Source of the DNA: Runella sp. SP2
GTDB taxonomy: Bacteria; Bacteroidota; Bacteroidia; Cytophagales; Spirosomataceae
Length of the DNA stretch: 64,000 nt
Assembly (NCBI RefSeq): GCF_003711225.1
Contig: NZ_CP031030.1
Location: 806,001-870,000 of the forward strand
Direction of reading: 5' to 3'
Shown here: one piece after another, positions 59,866-64,000 of the stretch
How positions within the stretch are numbered: position 1 is the stretch's first letter
How the letters are laid out: each line of letters begins with the position of its first letter
Notes under the pieces: generated by a model
Database searches by the model: none
What the model was told of the DNA's origin: nothing
Seen by the model: the letters and a program-made list of their open reading frames with translations, nothing else
Program-made: the position numbers and the translations under genes

Positions 59866-60216
59866 GATAGAGTGGGGTTATAAAGCTTGTTCCATGCGAT
59901 GTTTTTTGGATTATCGTCTGTTTACAGAAATAGCCTCTATCAACAGTCGTGCCAAAACTACATTTAACTTCTTTTTTTTGGTTAATTTTTAAAATATATT
60001 TTCTGATTTATCTTTTTTGGGGAAGAAAATTATGTCTTTTGGTAGAAGAGGGCAATGGTGTAAGTTGCTAGTAATGAGCATATTGTGTTTTGGTATATAT
60101 TTTACTGAATATTTGGTAGTTTATTGGACGTAAAGAATGCCAAAAAGTGACAAAGCCAAGCATCTTTTTGGATGTTTGGCTTTGTAGGGGGGTAAAAAAT
60201 GGTAATAAAAAGGCGC
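59866..60216. other. Spacer between rpoN and tyrS, with tyrS terminator
   Basis: 350 bp without a gene. CAAAGCCAAGCATC, loop TTTTTG, GATGTTTGGCTTTG at 60151-60184 is a stable hairpin that terminates tyrS on the minus strand. A minus-strand TAGTTTTG at 59960-59953 is a possible -7 box for rpoN, without a clear -33 TTG. 59990-60140 is AT-rich with nothing recognisable. Confidence 0.7.
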
Positions 60217-61521
60217 TTATTCGACCACGATTAAATGATTTTTTTTGCCTTTAGAAACCAACAAAAATTTATTTTGTAGCAACTCAAATGCAGGCTGCGC
60301 ATTGGGGTCAGCGACTTTGGTTTTGTTGATGCTTACGGCGTTTCCTTGGATCGCCCGTCGTGCCTCACCCTTCGATGCGTAGATTTCGTTGTTGGTCACT
60401 ACCGATAATAGATCAGTGACGTTGGTACACTCAGCCAATGCGGTTGCGCTGATGACACTTTGCGGCACTCCATCAAATACCGCTTCAAATGTCAGCATAT
60501 CCATGTTTTGAAGCGTTTCAAGGGTTCCTTTTCCAAAAAGAACTTCAGAGGCAGCTACTGCCATCTCATATTCTGATAATGAGTGAACTCGAATGGTCAC
60601 GTCCTTTGCCAAAGCTTTCTGCATAACGCGTAGGTGGGGAGCTTGGGCGTGTTCGGCTTCAAAAGCCTCAATTTCATCTTTTGTATAAAGCGTGAATACG
60701 CGCAGCAGACGTGAGCAGTCGGCATCGGCGCAGTTAAGCCAAAACTGATAAAACTGAAAAGGAGAAGTTTTGGAAGAATCCAGCCAAACGTTTCCACTTT
60801 CACTTTTTCCAAATTTTGTTCCGTCCGATTTAGTCACCAAAGGAGTTGTCAGTGCAAAAGCACGGTACTCGGCGGTTTCATCGTTGTTATTTTCTTTTCG
60901 ACGAATCAATTCTGTCCCCGTTGTGATATTTCCCCATTGATCCGAACCACCCATTTGTAAACGAACATCGTGGTGCTTAAAGAGCCAATAGAAATCAAAT
61001 CCTTGGAGTAGTTGGTAGCTAAATTCGGTGAAAGAAATGCCTGTTTCGAGGCGTTTTTTCACGGAGTCTTTCGCCGACATATAATTGACTGTGATGTATT
61101 TCCCTGCTTCACGCAAAAACTCAAGGAAACCAATGTTCTTGAACCAGTCGTAGTTGTTTACGATTTGGGCTGAGTTATCCCCGCAGTCAAAATCCAAAAA
61201 TTTTTCAAGTTGTTTTCTGATACAAGACTCATTGTAGCGAAGCGTTTCTTCTGACAGGAAAGCGCGTTCGGCAGCTTTTCCTGAAGGATCGCCTACCATT
61301 CCAGTAGCACCTCCCACGAGGGCAAATGGCTTATGTCCACACAACTGGAAGTGTTTCAGGAGCATAATGGTTGCCAAATTTCCGATGTGCAAAGAGGACG
61401 CTGTGGGGTCAAAACCAATATAGGCAGAGGTAATTTCTTTTTGGAGTTGTTCTTCTGTGCCAGGCATCATGTCGTGGAGCATCCCACGCCAACGCAATTC
61501 TTCGATGAAATTCTTAGTCAT
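60217..61521 (-). CDS. tyrS: Tyrosyl-tRNA synthetase
   Basis: A protein of 434 residues. Class I signatures: HIGH as [20 protein letters not shown], the tyrosine-binding GQQ-like block [16 protein letters not shown], and KMSKS as [16 protein letters not shown]. The C-terminal S4-like domain (about 370-434: [20 protein letters not shown]) binds tRNA. It charges tRNA-Tyr. It is a single gene with its own promoter-like element and terminator. Confidence 0.97.
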   Translation of the reverse strand: MTKNFIEELRWRGMLHDMMPGTEEQLQKEITSAYIGFDPTASSLHIGNLATIMLLKHFQLCGHKPFALVGGATGMVGDPSGKAAERAFLSEETLRYNESCIRKQLEKFLDFDCGDNSAQIVNNYDWFKNIGFLEFLREAGKYITVNYMSAKDSVKKRLETGISFTEFSYQLLQGFDFYWLFKHHDVRLQMGGSDQWGNITTGTELIRRKENNNDETAEYRAFALTTPLVTKSDGTKFGKSESGNVWLDSSKTSPFQFYQFWLNCADADCSRLLRVFTLYTKDEIEAFEAEHAQAPHLRVMQKALAKDVTIRVHSLSEYEMAVAASEVLFGKGTLETLQNMDMLTFEAVFDGVPQSVISATALAECTNVTDLLSVVTNNEIYASKGEARRAIQGNAVSINKTKVADPNAQPAFELLQNKFLLVSKGKKNHLIVVE

Positions 61522-61562
61522 TTTCTTGCAATCTTGACGGCTTATTCTGTATTTTAGAGCCG

Positions 61563-61595
61563 CAAAAGTACGGGGATTTTTGCTTTGGTTGGCAA
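61563..61595 (-). promoter_or_regulatory. Probable tyrS promoter
   Basis: Read on the minus strand: TTG at 61595-61593, 22-nt spacer, TACTTTTG at 61570-61563. The -7 box matches the Bacteroidota consensus; the spacing is slightly long. Confidence 0.55.
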
Positions 61596-61805
61596 AAATG
61601 TTAAAACCCGAAACTCCTGTAAGAGAAAAAGAGACTTTTTTATAACGTTATGTCCTGATTTTCAGATGAAGAATAAGGTGTTTTGCCAAGCCGAAATCCG
61701 AAAGTGTAATTAAAAATGAAAAAAAACGAAGGCTTTCTTCGTGGTTTCTATTAACTTAGCCAGTACAATCGCATTTTGAGGGGCACAGATACTCTATTTA
61801 CAATT

Positions 61806-63152
61806 ATGAAACAGCTTTTTACATTTTCAGAAAAATTAATTCGACCAACTTTTGGTAAACTTTTTCTTCTGTTTTGGATGGTGAGCGCTAGTGCATACGC
61901 ACAAATAGCAGTTCCAGATACCAATTTCGCAAATGCAATACGTAGTGCTTGTCCAACGTGTATTGGCAGCGATAATAAATTGTTGCCACCCGCAGCAGAC
62001 ATGAAAGGGCTGGATGTATCCAGCAAAGGCATCAAAAACTTAGAAGGAATTCAGGGCTTTACTTCGTTAGAAACCTTGATTTGTATTACGAATAGCTTAA
62101 CTACCTTGCCGCCCCTTCCTTCTACATTAGTTTCACTCTATTGTGATTTGAATAACCTGACGAGCTTACCGACTTTACCTTCGGGGCTTGTTACGCTGAG
62201 TTGTAAGTTTAATAAATTAACAGCACTTCCAGCGATTCCTGGCGCAATGACTCAATTAGCCTTTAATAACAATGAGGTTGCAGTTTTGCCTGCCCTGCCA
62301 TCTTCCATGATTTATTTGGATGCGACTCGTAACAAATTAACATCTCTTCCAACGCTTCCTACAAGTTTGCGTTACTTGAGTTGCACTGGAAACGAACTTA
62401 CATCACTGCCAAGTTTACCATCGACAATTGAATATTTGAGTTGCTCAAATAACAAACTGACCGCTATTCCAACGTTGCCATCGGTTATGACTACATTTTA
62501 TTGTGCTGATAACCTATTGACATCATTACCCCAATTGCCTGCTAGTTTGACGCAGGTTCTGAACTGTGCAAAAAATCAACTTACGGCTTTGCCAGCATTG
62601 CCTTCGGGATTAAAAGAGATTGATTGTGGATTTAACGCACTTACGACGCTTCCGACATTGCCGACAAGTCTCAATACTTTGGTGGCTGAAAATAATCAAA
62701 TATCTAATTTGCCGCCTTTTCCTGCGTCATTGTCAGTCGTTTATATTAAAAATAATCGTTTGTTAAGTTTGCCAGCTTTGCCCGAAAGTTTGTACTTTTT
62801 GAATATTCAAAACAACCTGCTCACCTGTCTGCCAGAGTTGAAAAATGGCTCAATGTATTTATACATAGACGCGGATAAGATTACTTGTTTACCAAATATA
62901 CCTGCCAGTATTATTGTGTTTAATGCTTTGAGTATTCCTATTCCAACTCCGCCAGTTTGCCCAACCAACATTAATCATCCAATTGGATCAGTAGCGGCAA
63001 ACTCGTATGTAGCAAAAGAAAAAATAGAAAGTACAGCGACGCTTTCGTCGGGTAAAACAAATTATTTTGCTACCCAATCCATCACTTTAAATCCAGGCTT
63101 TGTTGCTTCCAATGCGACTACATTCTTGGTAGAGGTACGTACGTGTAAGTAG
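61806..63152 (+). CDS. Secreted LPX-type leucine-rich-repeat protein
   Basis: A protein of 448 residues from the ATG at 61806. It has a signal peptide (FGKLFLLFWMVSASAYAQ), then a cap VPDTNFANAIRSACPTCIGS. About fifteen repeats of 20-21 residues follow, of the form LTSLPTLPSGLVTLSCKFNK, the LPX type also found in YopM/IpaH/SspH-like proteins. The C-terminal module TATLSSGKTNYFATQSITLN, followed by PGF and a final Cys, is a common Bacteroidota surface-protein ending but not a T9SS sorting domain. No ligase domain is fused. The protein is probably exported; partner unknown. A paralogue follows 42 bases later. Confidence 0.88.
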   Translation: MKQLFTFSEKLIRPTFGKLFLLFWMVSASAYAQIAVPDTNFANAIRSACPTCIGSDNKLLPPAADMKGLDVSSKGIKNLEGIQGFTSLETLICITNSLTTLPPLPSTLVSLYCDLNNLTSLPTLPSGLVTLSCKFNKLTALPAIPGAMTQLAFNNNEVAVLPALPSSMIYLDATRNKLTSLPTLPTSLRYLSCTGNELTSLPSLPSTIEYLSCSNNKLTAIPTLPSVMTTFYCADNLLTSLPQLPASLTQVLNCAKNQLTALPALPSGLKEIDCGFNALTTLPTLPTSLNTLVAENNQISNLPPFPASLSVVYIKNNRLLSLPALPESLYFLNIQNNLLTCLPELKNGSMYLYIDADKITCLPNIPASIIVFNALSIPIPTPPVCPTNINHPIGSVAANSYVAKEKIESTATLSSGKTNYFATQSITLNPGFVASNATTFLVEVRTCK

Positions 63153-63194
63153 AGAAGTCTAAACTTTGGGGAATGGTGTAACAAATTGAACGTT

Positions 63195-64000
63195 ATGAGA
63201 TTACATTTTGTATTCCTCCTTTTTCTGGGACTATTTATGCCTGTTTCAAAAAGCGAAGCACAAATAGTCCCAGACTCCAATTTCGCCCAAGCAATACGTA
63301 CTACTTGCCCAGATTGTATTGATAGCACAAATAAACTTTTGCCAGCTGCGGCAAATTTGAAAATTTTAAATGTTTCAGAGAAAAATATTCGCAGTTTGGC
63401 TGGGCTAGAGGGATTTGCTGGATTGGAACAATTAATTTGCAACGCAAATCAATTAACTAGCCTACCTGAATTGCCAACTACATTAGAATGGCTATTTTGT
63501 AGCAGCAATAAAATTACGCAACTCCCAAAGCTTCCTGAATCGCTGCAAATACTTTGGTGTTCAGCAAATGAACTAGAAACCATACCACCTTTGCCTACTT
63601 CATTAATACGTTTAATATGTGGTAATAACAAGTTAAAGGCATTGCCTGAAAATCTTCCTGCTACACTAGATTTGATTGACTGTAGTAGAAATCAAATTAC
63701 ACACTTGCCTCAAATGGATTATATTCCCTATTTAAGATTTTTAACCTGCAATAATAACCAACTGAAACAGTTACCTAAACTATCTCAATTGTTTACGCTG
63801 AAATGCGCTAATAATCAATTAAAATCATTGTCTCGGTTGCCCGATACCATAAGAGAATTGGACTGTAGTAATAACCAAATCTCTTTTTTAACCAATTTGC
63901 CTAGGGTAGGAATATTGTTGAATCTTTCTTCTAATCAATTGACTTGTTTGCCGACTATCCACGTCGAATATTTGTTTAGCCTTACCATAGATACAGATAA
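63195..64000 (+). CDS. Second LPX-type leucine-rich-repeat protein (cut by window edge)
   Basis: The open frame runs from the ATG at 63195 to the right edge without a stop (268 codons visible). Signal peptide: LHFVFLLFLGLFMPVSKSEA. The cap IVPDSNFAQAIRTTCPDCID and the next segment (NKLLPAAANLKILNVSEKNI) align closely with the preceding protein, showing a tandem duplication. Repeats have the same LPX form (LTSLPELPTTLEWLFCSSNK) but are more diverged. The C-terminus is outside the window. Confidence 0.87.
   Translation, partial: MRLHFVFLLFLGLFMPVSKSEAQIVPDSNFAQAIRTTCPDCIDSTNKLLPAAANLKILNVSEKNIRSLAGLEGFAGLEQLICNANQLTSLPELPTTLEWLFCSSNKITQLPKLPESLQILWCSANELETIPPLPTSLIRLICGNNKLKALPENLPATLDLIDCSRNQITHLPQMDYIPYLRFLTCNNNQLKQLPKLSQLFTLKCANNQLKSLSRLPDTIRELDCSNNQISFLTNLPRVGILLNLSSNQLTCLPTIHVEYLFSLTIDTD

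Overview
This window looks like the chromosome of a member of the Bacteroidota, most likely order Cytophagales (a Spirosomataceae/Runella-like bacterium; the genus is a guess). The grounds are a giant SprB-repeat adhesin, a type IX secretion sorting domain on another surface protein, Bacteroidota-type promoters (TTG, about 20 nt, TAnnTTTG), an atpB with a His-rich exported N-terminal extension, and PorX/OmpR-style regulation. No rRNA, tRNA, CRISPR array, transposase or integrase was recognised.

Layout. 1-1.8 kb: a two-component pair cut by the left edge and a small DUF429/TIGR03643 pair. 2.0-13.8 kb: one 3,919-residue secreted protein with 19 tandem SprB repeats. 13.9-20.7 kb: ordinary small genes (pentapeptide repeat, EamA, TRIC-type channel, monooxygenase-like, serine hydrolase, outer-membrane protein, Crp/Fnr, DUF1801). 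21.2-28.9 kb: a six-gene minus-strand operon that looks like an undescribed specialised-metabolism locus. It holds a VioB/RebD-type enzyme split into two proteins, a VioA/RebO-like flavin amine oxidase, a sarcosine/N-methyltryptophan-oxidase-like enzyme, a VOC protein and a possible heme-binding barrel protein. 29.3-34.1 kb: an AT-rich accessory island (Fic, an MNT gene with a broken HEPN partner, a DUF262-HNH protein, a helical unknown). Two of its genes have the architecture of integron cassettes, with attC-like elements and cassette-specific terminal inverted repeats. 34.5-37.5 kb: asparaginase, TatD and GT2. 37.9-42.0 kb: an inward-rectifier K+ channel followed at once by the F0 and delta genes of ATP synthase. 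42.1-49.8 kb: PCD, MarC, PadR plus PspC/GIN, lipoprotein, YebC and LysA. 49.9-61.5 kb: PhoD, nitrilase, a T9SS cargo protein, PAP2/enoyl-CoA hydratase/ABM, RpoN and TyrS. 61.8-64.0 kb: two tandem secreted LPX-type leucine-rich-repeat proteins, the second cut by the right edge.

How parts fit. The proposed logic of the 21-29 kb operon is oxidation of an amino acid to an imine by a flavoenzyme, followed by coupling on the split VioB-like pair. No VioC, VioD or VioE is seen, so the product is unknown. The cassette-like island fits acquisition of defence or toxin genes. Many spacers carry short, degenerate, self-complementary repeat families, each different, often just upstream of a gene start. 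They include a hairpin family with core GGTTKCTCAMAACC at three loci.

Limits: everything was read by eye; no homology search, folding or gene-prediction software was run. Starts were moved to internal ATG codons where a signal peptide, family length, overlap or promoter argued for it.
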